Shown in pieces: positions 45,318 through 54,720 of a DNA stretch of 64,000 nt. The stretch's first letter is position 1, and each line of letters starts with the position of its first letter. Origin of the DNA: Pseudorhodoferax sp. Leaf265 (GTDB lineage: Bacteria > Pseudomonadota > Gammaproteobacteria > Burkholderiales > Burkholderiaceae_C); assembly GCF_001422365.1 (NCBI RefSeq), contig NZ_LMMT01000012.1, positions 250,712 to 314,711 of the forward strand, in the 5' to 3' direction. Made by a program: the position numbers and the translations under genes. The notes beneath the pieces are model-generated. The model was not told where the DNA came from. It saw only the letters and a list, made by a program, of their open reading frames with translations, and made no database searches.

Positions 45318-46232
45318 TCAGCGCGCCTGCAGGTAGGGCGTGCGCGCGAGCAGCTCGGTCGCCCAGTCCACGAAGGCGCGCACCTTGGCGGACAGGTGGC
45401 GGTTGGGCGGGTAGACCACATGCAGCGGAATGGGCGGGTGGCTCCAGTCGGGCAGCACACGCACCAGCGTGCCGTTGTCCAGGTGGTGCTGCAGGCCGAA
45501 ACGCGCGACCTGCGTGATGCCCAGGCCGGCCAGCACGGCCGTGGTCAGCGCGTTGCTTTCGTTCACAGCGAGCTGGTAGGTCCCGAGGATCTCGAGCTGC
45601 TCCCCGCCCTGCACGAACAGATGCGGGAACTGCCGGCCGGTGCGCGAGGAGAAGTAGTTGATGAGGCGGTGGCCCTTCTCCAGTTCGCTCGGGTGGGCCG
45701 GCGTGCCGTGCTGGGCCAGGTAGCCCGGCGTGGCCACGGTGATGAGTTCCACGCCGCCGATGCGCCGCGCCACCAGCGACTGCTCGGTGAGTTCGCCGCC
45801 GCGGATCACGCAGTCCACGTTATCGGCGATGAGATCGACCGGGCGGTCGCTGACGCCCAGGTCGAGCTGGATGTCGGGAAAGCGCTCGAAGAAGGTGTGC
45901 AGCTGCGGGATCACGAGCAGCCGCGCGATGGAGGCGCCCACGTCCACGCGCAGCCGCCCGCTCGGACGCGACTGGGCACTGCTCATGCTGGCTTCGATGT
46001 CGTCGAAATCCGACAGCAGGCGCACCGTGCGCTCGTAGTAGGCCGCGCCGTCGGGCGTGACGGTCACGCGGCGCGTGGTGCGGTTGAGCAGCTTGACGCG
46101 CAGCCGCGCCTCCAGGTACTGGATCTGCTTGGTGACGGTGCCCTTGGGAATGTCGAGCGACTCGGCCGCCTTGGTGAAGCTGCCGGCCTCGACGACGCGC
46201 GTGAACATGCGCATGGACTGGATCTGGTCCAT
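45318..46232 (-). CDS. LysR-family regulator, copy A of a tandem pair
   Basis: A 304-residue LysR protein beginning MDQIQSMRMFTRVVEAGSF; ATG 46232 is preferred over a TTG one codon upstream. HTH: SLDIPKGTVTKQIQYLEARL. The effector domain is of the CrgA/PA2220-like class (SDRPVDLIADNVDCVIRGGE). It is strongly similar over its full length to the LysR at 46574, and both have 304 residues, so they are duplicates. The likely target is the efflux operon beyond copy B or an unlinked gene. Confidence 0.92.
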   Translation of the reverse strand: MDQIQSMRMFTRVVEAGSFTKAAESLDIPKGTVTKQIQYLEARLRVKLLNRTTRRVTVTPDGAAYYERTVRLLSDFDDIEASMSSAQSRPSGRLRVDVGASIARLLVIPQLHTFFERFPDIQLDLGVSDRPVDLIADNVDCVIRGGELTEQSLVARRIGGVELITVATPGYLAQHGTPAHPSELEKGHRLINYFSSRTGRQFPHLFVQGGEQLEILGTYQLAVNESNALTTAVLAGLGITQVARFGLQHHLDNGTLVRVLPDWSHPPIPLHVVYPPNRHLSAKVRAFVDWATELLARTPYLQAR

Positions 46233-46365
46233 CAAAAGCGCTCCAGGTCGGCGCGGCGCGCGCGGTGGCCGCGGTGCAGAGGGTGGACCTCCGAGGCAAT
46301 CATGTGGTTCTCCATGGGTGGATTGCGATAAGGGCCGCAGTCTCCAAGCTCACATCTTGGGAAGG

Positions 46366-46500
46366 TCAAGTCGGCAGGCCGATGACCCTCTTGGCTGGAG
46401 CGGCGCGGGACATGCTGCCGCCCACAGACCGGATCTGCGTGCCGAAGCGGCCAGCCTCGACGACGCGCGCGACCATGCGCATGGAATGGATCTGGTCCAT
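46366..46500 (-). pseudogene. Truncated third LysR copy (N-terminal remnant)
   Basis: From ATG 46500 on the minus strand the first 19 codons read MDQIHSMRMVARVVEAGRF, nearly the N-terminus of both flanking LysR proteins. After this the similarity stops and the frame ends at a TGA (46366-46368) after 44 codons. The similarity is also clear at nucleotide level over about 58 bases. It is a leftover of a further duplicate removed by deletion. Confidence 0.7.
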
Positions 46501-46573
46501 TCGTCTTTCCTGTGCTGTTGGGGTGCCCGCGGGTGCGGTGGGGGCGCGACTGTAGCGGGAACGCGCGATCCTG

Positions 46574-47488
46574 TCAGCGGACCTGCATGTAAGGGTTCTG
46601 GGCGAACAGCTCGGCTGCCCAGTCGACGAAGGCGCGTACCTTGGCCGAGAGGTGGCGGTTGGGCGGGTAGACCACGTAGAAGGGCAGGGTGCGGCGCTTC
46701 CAGTCCGGCAGGATCTGCACCAATGCGCCGCTCTCGATGTGCGGTTTCACGTCGAAGCGGGTCAGCGCCACGATGCCCAGGCCGGCCAGCGCGGCCTCGG
46801 ACAGCGCGTTGCTCTCGTTCACGGCCAGCTGGTAGCGGCCCGTGATCTCGTGGCTCTCGCCGTTGCACTCGAAGGAGTGGGTGTACTGGCGCCCCGTGCG
46901 CGAGGAGAAGAAGCTGACCATGGTGTGCTGGTGCGCCAGCTCGGTCGGGTGCGCCGGCGTGCCGTGGCGCGCCAGGTAGGCCGGCGAGGCCACGGTCACG
47001 AAGTCGATGTTGCCGATGCGCCGCGCCACCAGCGACTGCTCGGTCAGCTCGCCGCCGCGGATCACGCAGTCCACGTTGTCGGCGATCAGGTCGACCGGCC
47101 GGTCGCTGACGCCCAGGTCGAGCTGGATGTCGGGGTAGCGCTCGAAGAAACCCTGCAGCGCCGGGATCACGAGCAGCCGCGCCACCGAGGCGCCGATGTC
47201 CACGCGCAGCCGGCCGCTGGGCCGGGCCTGGGCGTTGCTCATGCTGGCCTCGATGTCGTCCAGGTCCGAGAGCAGCCGCAGCGTGCGCTCGTAGTAGGCC
47301 GCGCCGTCGGCGGTCACGGTCACACGGCGCGTGGTGCGGTTCAGCAGCCGCACGCGCAGCCGCGTCTCCAATGCCTGGATCTGCTTGGTGACCGTGCCCT
47401 TGGGCACATCCAGCGACTCGGCCGCCTTCGTGAAACTGCCTGCTTCCACGACGCGCGTGAACGTCCGCATCGACTGGATCTGGTCCAT
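46574..47488 (-). CDS. LysR-family regulator, copy B, divergent from efflux operon
   Basis: A 304-residue LysR protein (MDQIQSMRTFTRVVEAGSF, HTH SLDVPKGTVTKQIQALETRL, same effector-domain class as copy A). It is divergent from the hydrolase/RND operon across 210 bases that contain a 23-base symmetrical T-N11-A-type site, so it is the probable local regulator of efflux. The effector is unknown; related regulators respond to aromatic compounds or electrophiles. Confidence 0.92.
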   Translation of the reverse strand: MDQIQSMRTFTRVVEAGSFTKAAESLDVPKGTVTKQIQALETRLRVRLLNRTTRRVTVTADGAAYYERTLRLLSDLDDIEASMSNAQARPSGRLRVDIGASVARLLVIPALQGFFERYPDIQLDLGVSDRPVDLIADNVDCVIRGGELTEQSLVARRIGNIDFVTVASPAYLARHGTPAHPTELAHQHTMVSFFSSRTGRQYTHSFECNGESHEITGRYQLAVNESNALSEAALAGLGIVALTRFDVKPHIESGALVQILPDWKRRTLPFYVVYPPNRHLSAKVRAFVDWAAELFAQNPYMQVR

Positions 47489-47554
47489 TGGCTTCCTTCT
47501 TGCTTCTAGTTGGGGTTCAGTAGATACCCGTAGGTCCAAAAGGTTCTGCCGCCC

Positions 47555-47577
47555 TGTCCCCTGTCATTCTCGGGACA
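47555..47577. promoter_or_regulatory. Candidate LysR box upstream of efflux operon
   Basis: TGTCCC (47555-47560) and GGGACA (47572-47577) are a perfect inverted repeat separated by 11 bases, matching the T-N11-A architecture of LysR boxes. It lies 67 bases from the LysR copy B start and about 120 bases from the hydrolase start. Confidence 0.55.
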
Positions 47578-47698
47578 TTGTTGGCGGCTCGGAAACAGTG
47601 AAGCGGTGTGTTGCACATTTATCCGACACAGCGACGGCTCTACATTAACCAGCATCGTCAACCTGAGTCCTCTCTCTACGCTGTTCCAGGAGCCTGCC

Positions 47699-48571
47699 AT
47701 GTCCGCCGCCACCGCCACCCCGTCGACCACCGCTGCCCCGCAGGGCAACGGCTTTGCGAGCTGGCGCGAGACCGTGGTCGAGCTCAAGGGCCTGGAGCCC
47801 GTGCCCGCCCGGATCTACGGGGAGAAGAAGCGCGGCCAGGCGGCACCGCTCGTGGTGCATTACCACGGCGGCGCCTTCACGGCCGGTGGGCTGGACTGCG
47901 GCGTCAAGCTGGCCAGCATGCTGGCCGAGGCCGGCGCCATCGTCGTCTCCATCGCCTATCCGCTGGCGCCCGCCCATCCGTTCCCGCAGGCGCTGGACGT
48001 GGGCTACGGCGTGCTCGAGTGGGCCTGGAAGCAGCGAGCCAAGCTGGCCGGCACCGGCGCCCCGGTGTTCCTGGCCGGCGAGGAAGCCGGCGGCAACCTG
48101 GCCGCGGCCACCGCCTTGATCGCGCGCGACCGTGCCCATCCGCCGCTGGCCGGCCAGGTGCTGGTCTCGCCCATGCTGGACCCCTGCACGGGCATGGCCT
48201 CGGTGCGTGAATTCAACTGCACCGAGACCCAGGGCAAGTGGGCCGAGGGCTGGCGCAACTACCTGCGCTGCCCGCAGGACGCCACCCACCCCTACGCCGT
48301 GCCGGGCGGTTCGCTGCGGCTGGCGGGCATTGCGCCCACGCTGGTGCTGACCTCCAGCGACGACCCGATGCGCGACGAGGCCCGTGCCTATGCCGAGAAG
48401 CTGCGCGCCGCCGGTGTCGCCGTCGATTTCGAGATGCTGACCCCGGCCACGGGTTGGCCCAACACCTTGCTGGCCAGCGAGCCCATGGAGTGCGCCTGCG
48501 CCGCCATGGTGCGTCCGCGCCTGGAGGGCTTCTTCGCCGCACACCTGCCGGCGAAGAAGAGCACCGAGTAG
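47699..48571 (+). CDS. Hormone-sensitive-lipase-type alpha/beta hydrolase, nucleophile missing
   Basis: A 290-residue protein of the HSL/Aes esterase family by layout: VVHYHGGAFTAGG (oxyanion His-Gly-Gly), VSIAYPLAPAHPFPQALDV, and DDPMRDEARAYAEKL around the acid. The nucleophile elbow, normally GDSAGG, reads GEEAGG with Glu129 at the serine position. The usual His near the C-terminus is also absent (ATGWPNTLLA there). It is therefore probably not an esterase; ligand binding or sensing is possible. First gene after LysR copy B, upstream of the RND genes. Confidence 0.85.
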   Translation: MSAATATPSTTAAPQGNGFASWRETVVELKGLEPVPARIYGEKKRGQAAPLVVHYHGGAFTAGGLDCGVKLASMLAEAGAIVVSIAYPLAPAHPFPQALDVGYGVLEWAWKQRAKLAGTGAPVFLAGEEAGGNLAAATALIARDRAHPPLAGQVLVSPMLDPCTGMASVREFNCTETQGKWAEGWRNYLRCPQDATHPYAVPGGSLRLAGIAPTLVLTSSDDPMRDEARAYAEKLRAAGVAVDFEMLTPATGWPNTLLASEPMECACAAMVRPRLEGFFAAHLPAKKSTE

Positions 48572-48577
48572 CCGTCC

Positions 48578-48659
48578 GCCCCTTCTCCCACGGGGAGGGG
48601 CCTTCTTTCCGATCCGCCTGGACCGGCCGCCGCAGAACGGCCGGAGAGGTTTTGTTGTT
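48578..48659 (+). terminator. Two consecutive hairpins between hydrolase and efflux genes
   Basis: Hairpin 1 pairs 48578-48588 with 48592-48601 (GCCCCT...AGGGGC core) and is followed by CTTCTTTCC. Hairpin 2 is a perfect 7-base stem, CCGGCCG (48623-48629) with CGGCCGG (48638-48644), followed by AGAGGTTTTGTTGTT. Both resemble intrinsic terminators with imperfect T-tracts, so they may attenuate read-through into the RND operon. Confidence 0.5.
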
Positions 48660-48686
48660 CTCGTTTTCTTGTTCGAGGGAGTAGCC

Positions 48687-49961
48687 ATGTCCGATCCGAC
48701 CAACGATCCGTTTGCCGATCCGTATTCCGCACGCCGTCCGCGGCGCAACCGCCTGCTGGCCGTGGGCACCGCGCTGGTGCTGGCCATGGCCGCCGCCGGC
48801 CTGGGCTTCATGCTGCAGTCGCCCCAGGTGCATGCCGACGCGCTGCCGGCCGCGCCCCAGGCCACGCCGGTCTCGGTTGCCACCGTGACGCAGTCCGATG
48901 TCGCCACCTGGGACGAGTTCTCGGGCCGGCTCGAGGCCGTGGAGCGTGTCGACCTGCGCTCGCGCGTCGCCGGCACCGTGCTGTCGGTGCACTTCCGCGA
49001 AGGCGCACTCGTGAAGAAGGGCGACCTGCTCGTCACCATCGACCCGGCTTCGTACGCGGCCGATGTCGAGCGTGCCGAAGCCCAGGTGGTGGCCGCCGAA
49101 GCGCGCCAGTCCTTCACCCGCGGCGAACTCGACCGGGCCCAGCGCCTGCTGGACGAACGTGCCATCGCCCAGCGCGAGCACGACGAACGCGCCAACGCCC
49201 ACCGCGAGGCCCAGGCCAACCTGCGCGCCGCCCAGGCCGCGCTGCAATCGGCCCGGCTCAACCTGTCGTGGACGCAGGTGCGCGCGCCGGTCGCCGGCCG
49301 TGCCGGCAAGGTCGAGGTCACGGTGGGCAACCTGGTGTCGGCCGGTGCCGGCGCACCGGTGCTGACCACGCTGGTCTCGGTCAGCCCGATCTACGCCAGC
49401 TTCGACGCCGACGAGCAGGTCGTCACGCGGGCGCTGCGCGACCTGCCCGGCGGCGGCGCGCGCACGCAGGTCGACCGCATCCCGGTGCAGATGGGCACGG
49501 CGGCGGACGATGCCACGCCGCTGGTCGGCCGCCTGCAGTGGGTCGACAACCAGGTCGACGCCAAGAGCGGCACGGTGCGCGTGCGCGCCCAGTTCGACAA
49601 CAAGGACGGCGCGCTGATGCCCGGCCAGTTCGCGCGGCTGCGCATGGGCCAGGTCAAGACCGCGCCCGCGTTGCTGGTCAATGAACGCGCGGTCGGCACC
49701 GACCAGGATAAGAAGTTCGTGTTCGTGGTCGACGCCGACAACAAGGCGCAGTGGCGGCAAGTGCAGCTGGGTGCCAGCGCGAACGGCCTGCGCATCGTGA
49801 CGCAGGGCCTGCAACCGGGCGAGCGGGTGGTCGTCAACGGCCTGCAGCGCGTGCGCCCCGGCGCGGTGCTGGACCCGCAACCGGTGGCCATGGACGCCCG
49901 GCCGCAAGGCCCGGGGCAGCAGGCCAAGGCGGCCGACACCGCCGCGGCGCCCAAGTCCTGA
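48687..49961 (+). CDS. RND efflux periplasmic adaptor (MexE-type)
   Basis: A 424-residue membrane-fusion protein: one N-terminal membrane anchor (LLAVGTALVLAMAAAGLGF), lipoyl-like halves around a long hairpin (AEAQVVAAEARQSFTRGELD, ANAHREAQANLRAAQAAL), beta-barrel and membrane-proximal domains (RAQFDNKDGALMPGQFARLR). No lipobox cysteine, so it is anchored by a helix. It connects the RND pump to the outer-membrane channel. Start ATG 48687 follows GAGGGAGTAGCC. Confidence 0.94.
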   Translation: MSDPTNDPFADPYSARRPRRNRLLAVGTALVLAMAAAGLGFMLQSPQVHADALPAAPQATPVSVATVTQSDVATWDEFSGRLEAVERVDLRSRVAGTVLSVHFREGALVKKGDLLVTIDPASYAADVERAEAQVVAAEARQSFTRGELDRAQRLLDERAIAQREHDERANAHREAQANLRAAQAALQSARLNLSWTQVRAPVAGRAGKVEVTVGNLVSAGAGAPVLTTLVSVSPIYASFDADEQVVTRALRDLPGGGARTQVDRIPVQMGTAADDATPLVGRLQWVDNQVDAKSGTVRVRAQFDNKDGALMPGQFARLRMGQVKTAPALLVNERAVGTDQDKKFVFVVDADNKAQWRQVQLGASANGLRIVTQGLQPGERVVVNGLQRVRPGAVLDPQPVAMDARPQGPGQQAKAADTAAAPKS

Positions 49962-50037
49962 TTCCCTAGCCCATCCGAATCCAGCCACACCATGCCTGCC
50001 GGCGCCCAGCGCGCCGGTGGCAGGGGGGACCTTTGCC

Positions 50038-53000
50038 ATGAACCTCTCCAAATTCTTCATCGACCGGCCGATCTTTGCCGGTGTGCTGTCGGTGCTGATC
50101 TTCCTCGCCGGCTTGATCGCCATGCGCGCGCTGCCGATCTCCGAGTACCCCGAGGTCGCGCCGCCGCAGGTGGTGGTGCGCGCCAACTACCCCGGCGCCA
50201 ACCCCAAGGTGATCGCCGAGACCGTGGCCACGCCGCTGGAAGAACAGATCAACGGCGTCGAAGGCATGCTCTACATGGGCAGCCAGGCCACCACCGACGG
50301 CGTGATGACGCTGACCGTGACCTTCAAGCTCGGCACCGACCCCGACAAGGCCCAGCAGCTGGTGCAGAACCGGGTTTCGCAGGCCGAGCCGCGCCTGCCC
50401 GAGGAGGTGCGCCGCCTGGGCATCACCACGGTCAAGAGCGCTCCCGACCTGACCATGGTGGTGCACCTGGTCTCGCCGAACGACCGCTACGACATGAACT
50501 ACCTGCGCAACTACGCGGTGCTCAACGTGAAGGACCGCCTCGCACGCATCCAGGGCGTGGGCCAGGTGCAGATCTTCGGCGGCGGCGACTATGCGATGCG
50601 TGTCTGGCTGGATCCGCAGAAGGTGGCGCAGCGCGGCCTGTCGGCCAGCGATGTGGTGGCGGCGATCCGCGGCCAGAACATCCAGGCCGCGGCCGGCGTG
50701 GTGGGCGCGTCGCCCGGCCTGGCCGGCGTGGACATGCAGTTGTCCATCAACGCCCAGGGCCGCCTGCAGAGCGAAGAGGAGTTCGGCGACATCATCGTCA
50801 AGAGCGGCACCGACGGCGCCGTGACCCGCTTGCGTGACATCGGCCGCCTGGAAATGGGCGCGGCCGACTACTCGCTGCGCTCGCTGCTGAACAACGACGC
50901 GGCCGTCGGCATGGGCGTGTTCCAGTCGCCCGGCTCGAACTCCCTGGACATCTCGCGCGACGTGCGTGCCACCATGGCCGAACTGGCCAAGAGCATGCCC
51001 GAGGGCGTGGAGTTCCGCATCGCCTACGACCCCACGCAGTTCGTGCGGGCATCGATCGAGTCGGTGATCCACACGCTGCTGGAAGCCATCGCCCTGGTGG
51101 TGCTGGTGGTGATCCTGTTCCTGCAGACCTGGCGCGCCTCCATCATCCCGCTGCTGGCCGTGCCGGTGTCGGTGGTGGGCACCTTCGCGGTGCTGCACAT
51201 CCTCGGTTTCTCGATCAACGCGCTCTCCTTGTTCGGCCTGGTGCTGGCCATCGGCATCGTGGTGGACGACGCCATCGTGGTCGTGGAGAACGTGGAGCGC
51301 AACATCGAGGCGGGCCTGTCGCCGCGCGAAGCCACCTACCGCGCCATGCGCGAGGTGTCGGGCCCCATCATCGCCATCGCGCTGGTGCTGGTGGCCGTGT
51401 TCGTGCCGCTGGCCTTCATCAGCGGGCTCACGGGCCAGTTCTACAAGCAGTTCGCGGTGACGATTGCGATCTCCACCGTGATCTCGGCGATCAACTCGCT
51501 GACCTTGTCGCCCGCGCTCGCCGCCTTGCTGCTCAAGAGCCACGACGCGCCCAAGGACGCGCTGACACGCTTCATGGACAAGACGCTGGGCTGGCTGTTC
51601 CGCGGCTTCAACAGGTTCTTCCACCGCGGCTCCGAGGCCTACAGCGGCGGCGTCAAGCGCGTCATCGGGCGCAAGGCGCTGATGATGGTGGTCTACCTCG
51701 CGCTGATCGGCGTGACCTTCGGCTTGTTCAAGGCCATCCCCGGCGGTTTCGTGCCGGCGCAGGACAAGCAGTACCTGATCGGCTTCGCCCAGCTGCCCGA
51801 CGGCGCCACGCTGGACCGCACCGAGGACGTGATCAAGCGCATGGGCGAGATCGTCAAGCAGAACCCGAACGTGGAAGACGCCATCGCCTTCCCCGGCCTG
51901 TCGATCAACGGCTTCACCAACAGCTCGAACTCGGGCATCGTGTTCGCCACGCTCAAGCCCTTCGCCGAGCGCAAGCGCGCCGACCAGAGCGGCGGTGCCG
52001 TGGCCGGCCAGCTGAACCAGGCCTTCGGTGCGATCCAGGACGCCTTCATCGTGATGTTCCCGCCGCCACCCGTGGCCGGCCTCGGAACCACCGGCGGCTT
52101 CAAGCTGCAGCTGGAAGACCGTGGCGGCCTGGGCTACGACGAGATGGACAAGGCCGTCAAAGCCTTCATGGCCAAGGCCTACCAGACGCCCGAGCTGGCC
52201 GGCATGTTCACCAGCTGGCAGGTCAACGTGCCGCAGCTGTACGCCGACATCGACCGCACCAAGGCGCGCCAGCTCGGTGTGCCGGTGACCGACATCTTCG
52301 ACACCATGCAGATCTACCTGGGCAGCCTGTACGCCAACGACTTCAACAAGTTCGGCCGCACCTACAGCGTGCGCGTGCAGGCGGATGCGCCCTACCGCGC
52401 CCGCGCCGAAGACGTGGGCCTGCTCAAGGTGCGCTCGTCCTCGGGCGAGATGGTGCCGCTGTCGGCCCTGATGAAGGTGAATTCGAGCTTCGGTCCGGAA
52501 CGCGCCATGCGCTACAACGGTTACCTGTCGGCCGACATCAACGGCGGCGCAGCACCGGGCTTCTCCTCGGGCCAGGCGCAGGACGCGATCGAACGCATCG
52601 CGGCCGAGACGCTGCCCAAGGGCGTGAGCTACGAATGGACCGAGCTGACCTACCAGGAGATCCTGGCCGGCAACTCCGCCTTCCTGGTGTTCCCGCTGGC
52701 GATCCTGCTGGTGTTCCTGGTGCTGGCTGCGCAGTACGAAAGCCTGACGCTGCCGCTGTCCATCATCCTGATCGTGCCCATGGGCATCCTGGCGGCGATG
52801 ACCGGCGTCTGGATCGACGGCGGGGACAACAACGTGTTCACCCAGATCGGGCTCATCGTGCTGGTGGGGCTCTCGGCGAAGAACGCGATCCTGATCGTGG
52901 AGTTCGCGCGCGAGCTGGAGTTCGGCGGGCGCACGCCGGTGCAGGCCGCCATCGAGGCCAGCCGGCTGCGGCTGCGCCCGATCCTGATGACCTCGCTGGC

Positions 53001-53283
53001 CTTCATCATGGGCGTGCTGCCCCTGGTGCTGTCCACCGGCGCCGGCGCCGAGATGCGCTCGGCCATGGGCGTGGCGGTGTTCGCCGGGATGATCGGCGTG
53101 ACGGCCTTCGGCCTGTTCCTGACCCCGGTGTTCTACGTGCTGATGCGCCGCCTGGCCGGCAACCGGCCGCTGGTGCAGCACGGCGAGGTGCATGTGCCGG
53201 TCGTGGCATCGGCCCCGGCCCACGGTGCGGGCGGTGGCTCCATCCAGCCGCTGCCGGCCGCGCCGCGCCACCCCATCGAGTGA
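50038..53283 (+). CDS. RND multidrug efflux transporter, HAE1 family (MexF/AcrB type)
   Basis: A 1,081-residue proton-driven pump with the standard two repeats of six helices and two large periplasmic loops. Proton-relay residues are intact: the Asp-Asp pair in GIVVDDAIVVVENVE (helix 4) and the Lys in GLSAKNAILIVEFA (helix 10). The family opening SKFFIDRPIFAGVLS is present. ATG 50038 is preceded by AGGGGGGA. An in-frame GTG at 50017 is possible but less likely. The pump presumably exports hydrophobic toxicants; specificity is not readable. Confidence 0.96.
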   Translation: MNLSKFFIDRPIFAGVLSVLIFLAGLIAMRALPISEYPEVAPPQVVVRANYPGANPKVIAETVATPLEEQINGVEGMLYMGSQATTDGVMTLTVTFKLGTDPDKAQQLVQNRVSQAEPRLPEEVRRLGITTVKSAPDLTMVVHLVSPNDRYDMNYLRNYAVLNVKDRLARIQGVGQVQIFGGGDYAMRVWLDPQKVAQRGLSASDVVAAIRGQNIQAAAGVVGASPGLAGVDMQLSINAQGRLQSEEEFGDIIVKSGTDGAVTRLRDIGRLEMGAADYSLRSLLNNDAAVGMGVFQSPGSNSLDISRDVRATMAELAKSMPEGVEFRIAYDPTQFVRASIESVIHTLLEAIALVVLVVILFLQTWRASIIPLLAVPVSVVGTFAVLHILGFSINALSLFGLVLAIGIVVDDAIVVVENVERNIEAGLSPREATYRAMREVSGPIIAIALVLVAVFVPLAFISGLTGQFYKQFAVTIAISTVISAINSLTLSPALAALLLKSHDAPKDALTRFMDKTLGWLFRGFNRFFHRGSEAYSGGVKRVIGRKALMMVVYLALIGVTFGLFKAIPGGFVPAQDKQYLIGFAQLPDGATLDRTEDVIKRMGEIVKQNPNVEDAIAFPGLSINGFTNSSNSGIVFATLKPFAERKRADQSGGAVAGQLNQAFGAIQDAFIVMFPPPPVAGLGTTGGFKLQLEDRGGLGYDEMDKAVKAFMAKAYQTPELAGMFTSWQVNVPQLYADIDRTKARQLGVPVTDIFDTMQIYLGSLYANDFNKFGRTYSVRVQADAPYRARAEDVGLLKVRSSSGEMVPLSALMKVNSSFGPERAMRYNGYLSADINGGAAPGFSSGQAQDAIERIAAETLPKGVSYEWTELTYQEILAGNSAFLVFPLAILLVFLVLAAQYESLTLPLSIILIVPMGILAAMTGVWIDGGDNNVFTQIGLIVLVGLSAKNAILIVEFARELEFGGRTPVQAAIEASRLRLRPILMTSLAFIMGVLPLVLSTGAGAEMRSAMGVAVFAGMIGVTAFGLFLTPVFYVLMRRLAGNRPLVQHGEVHVPVVASAPAHGAGGGSIQPLPAAPRHPIE

Positions 53284-53294
53284 GGAGAAGAACC

Positions 53295-54707
53295 ATGCGA
53301 CTGAACGCCATCGTCACCCCCCTGCTGGCCGCGCTGATCCTGGCCGGCTGTGCCAGCGGCCCGCTGCCGGCCACCCCGGCCGAGCACGCACTGCCGGCCG
53401 TGCCCACCGCCTTCAAGGAAGGCAACGCACGCTTCGCCACCGTCGCCCCGGCCGAACAGGCCGAGCGCGGCGCCTGGTGGCTGGCCTTCAACGACCCGGT
53501 GCTGAACGACCTGGTCGAACGCGCCGGCGCCCGCAACACCAGCGTGCAGGAGGCCGCCGCGCGGCTGGCCCAGGCGCGCGCGCTGCTGCGCAGCGCCGAG
53601 GCCGACCGTGCGCCGCAGATCGGCATCGGCGCCGGCGCCCAGCGCGGCGCCGGGGCCGACACCGCGCAGGGCAGCCAGCCGGCCAGCGTGCTGACGGCCA
53701 AGGCGAATTTCTCCTACGAGCTGGACCTGTTCGGCCGCCTGGCGCAGGCGCGCGATGCGGCTGGCCTGGATGCGGATGCGCGCGCCGCGCTGCTGCAGAG
53801 CACGCGCCTGCTGGTGCAGGCCCAGACCGCGCAGACCTACCTCCTGCTCCGCGCGCTGGACGATGAACGCGCGCTGGTGCGCCAGACCGTGGCCGCCTAC
53901 GACGACACGCTGCGCCTGACGCAGCGCCGCTACGACGCGGGCGACGTGGCCGAGCTCGACCTCGTGCGCGTGCAGGGCGAGGTGGCTGCCAACGAGGCCG
54001 AGGCGCTGGCGCTGGACCGCAGCCGTGCCGAGACGGAGCATGCGCTGGCCGTGCTGGTCGGCGAGGCCGCCTCCAGTTTCGCGCTGGCACCGCAGGACTG
54101 GCGCAGCGCGCTGCCGCAGATCCCGGCCGGCGTGCCGGCCGCGGTGCTCGCGCGCCGGCCCGATGTGTCGGCCGCGCAGCTGAGCCTGCAGGCCGCCCAG
54201 GCCCGCGTGGGCGTGGCGCGCACGGCCTGGTTTCCCGACATCGCGCTGACCGGTTCGGGTGGCTTCGCCTCCACCGACCTCGGCGACCTGTTCAAGTGGT
54301 CGGCCCGGTCGTGGGGCATCGGCGCGTTGTTGTCCTTGCCGATCTTCGACGGTGGCCGCCGCGAGGCCAACCTGCAGAACGCGGCCGCGCAGCTGGACGT
54401 GGCCGCCGCTGGCTACCGCTCCCAGGTGCTGGGTGCCTTCCGCGATGTGGAGGACCAGCTGGCCGCGCTGCGCCTGCTCGACGCGCAATCGCAGGCCCAG
54501 GGCCGCGCCGTGACCGCGGCGACGCGCGCCTCCGCGCTGTCGGAGACGCGCTACCGCAATGGCCTCGTGAGCCAGATCGAGCTGCTGGACGCGCGCCGCA
54601 GCGAGCTGCGCAACCGGCGCCAGGCGCTGCAGGTCAGGTCGGCGCAGTACCAGGCCACCGTGGGCCTGGTGCGCGCGCTGGGCGGTGGCTGGGAGCGCGG
54701 CGCCTGA
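53295..54707 (+). CDS. RND outer-membrane channel lipoprotein (NodT/OprN type)
   Basis: A 470-residue TolC-family channel with signal and lipobox (LLAALILAGC, Cys near residue 19). Two repeats of long helical hairpins with outer-membrane strands are seen (ANFSYELDLFGRLAQARDAA, LPIFDGGRREANLQNAAAQL). It completes the tripartite efflux system, 11 bases after the pump gene. A GC hairpin follows 13 bases after its stop. Confidence 0.94.
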   Translation: MRLNAIVTPLLAALILAGCASGPLPATPAEHALPAVPTAFKEGNARFATVAPAEQAERGAWWLAFNDPVLNDLVERAGARNTSVQEAAARLAQARALLRSAEADRAPQIGIGAGAQRGAGADTAQGSQPASVLTAKANFSYELDLFGRLAQARDAAGLDADARAALLQSTRLLVQAQTAQTYLLLRALDDERALVRQTVAAYDDTLRLTQRRYDAGDVAELDLVRVQGEVAANEAEALALDRSRAETEHALAVLVGEAASSFALAPQDWRSALPQIPAGVPAAVLARRPDVSAAQLSLQAAQARVGVARTAWFPDIALTGSGGFASTDLGDLFKWSARSWGIGALLSLPIFDGGRREANLQNAAAQLDVAAAGYRSQVLGAFRDVEDQLAALRLLDAQSQAQGRAVTAATRASALSETRYRNGLVSQIELLDARRSELRNRRQALQVRSAQYQATVGLVRALGGGWERGA

Positions 54708-54720
54708 GCCCCGGCTGGCT

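Noticed and set aside
49966-53271. Continuous 1,101-codon minus-strand frame opposite the RND pump gene
   Set aside because: His/Gln/Arg-rich antisense of a strongly conserved pump; a known artefact of high-GC codon bias.
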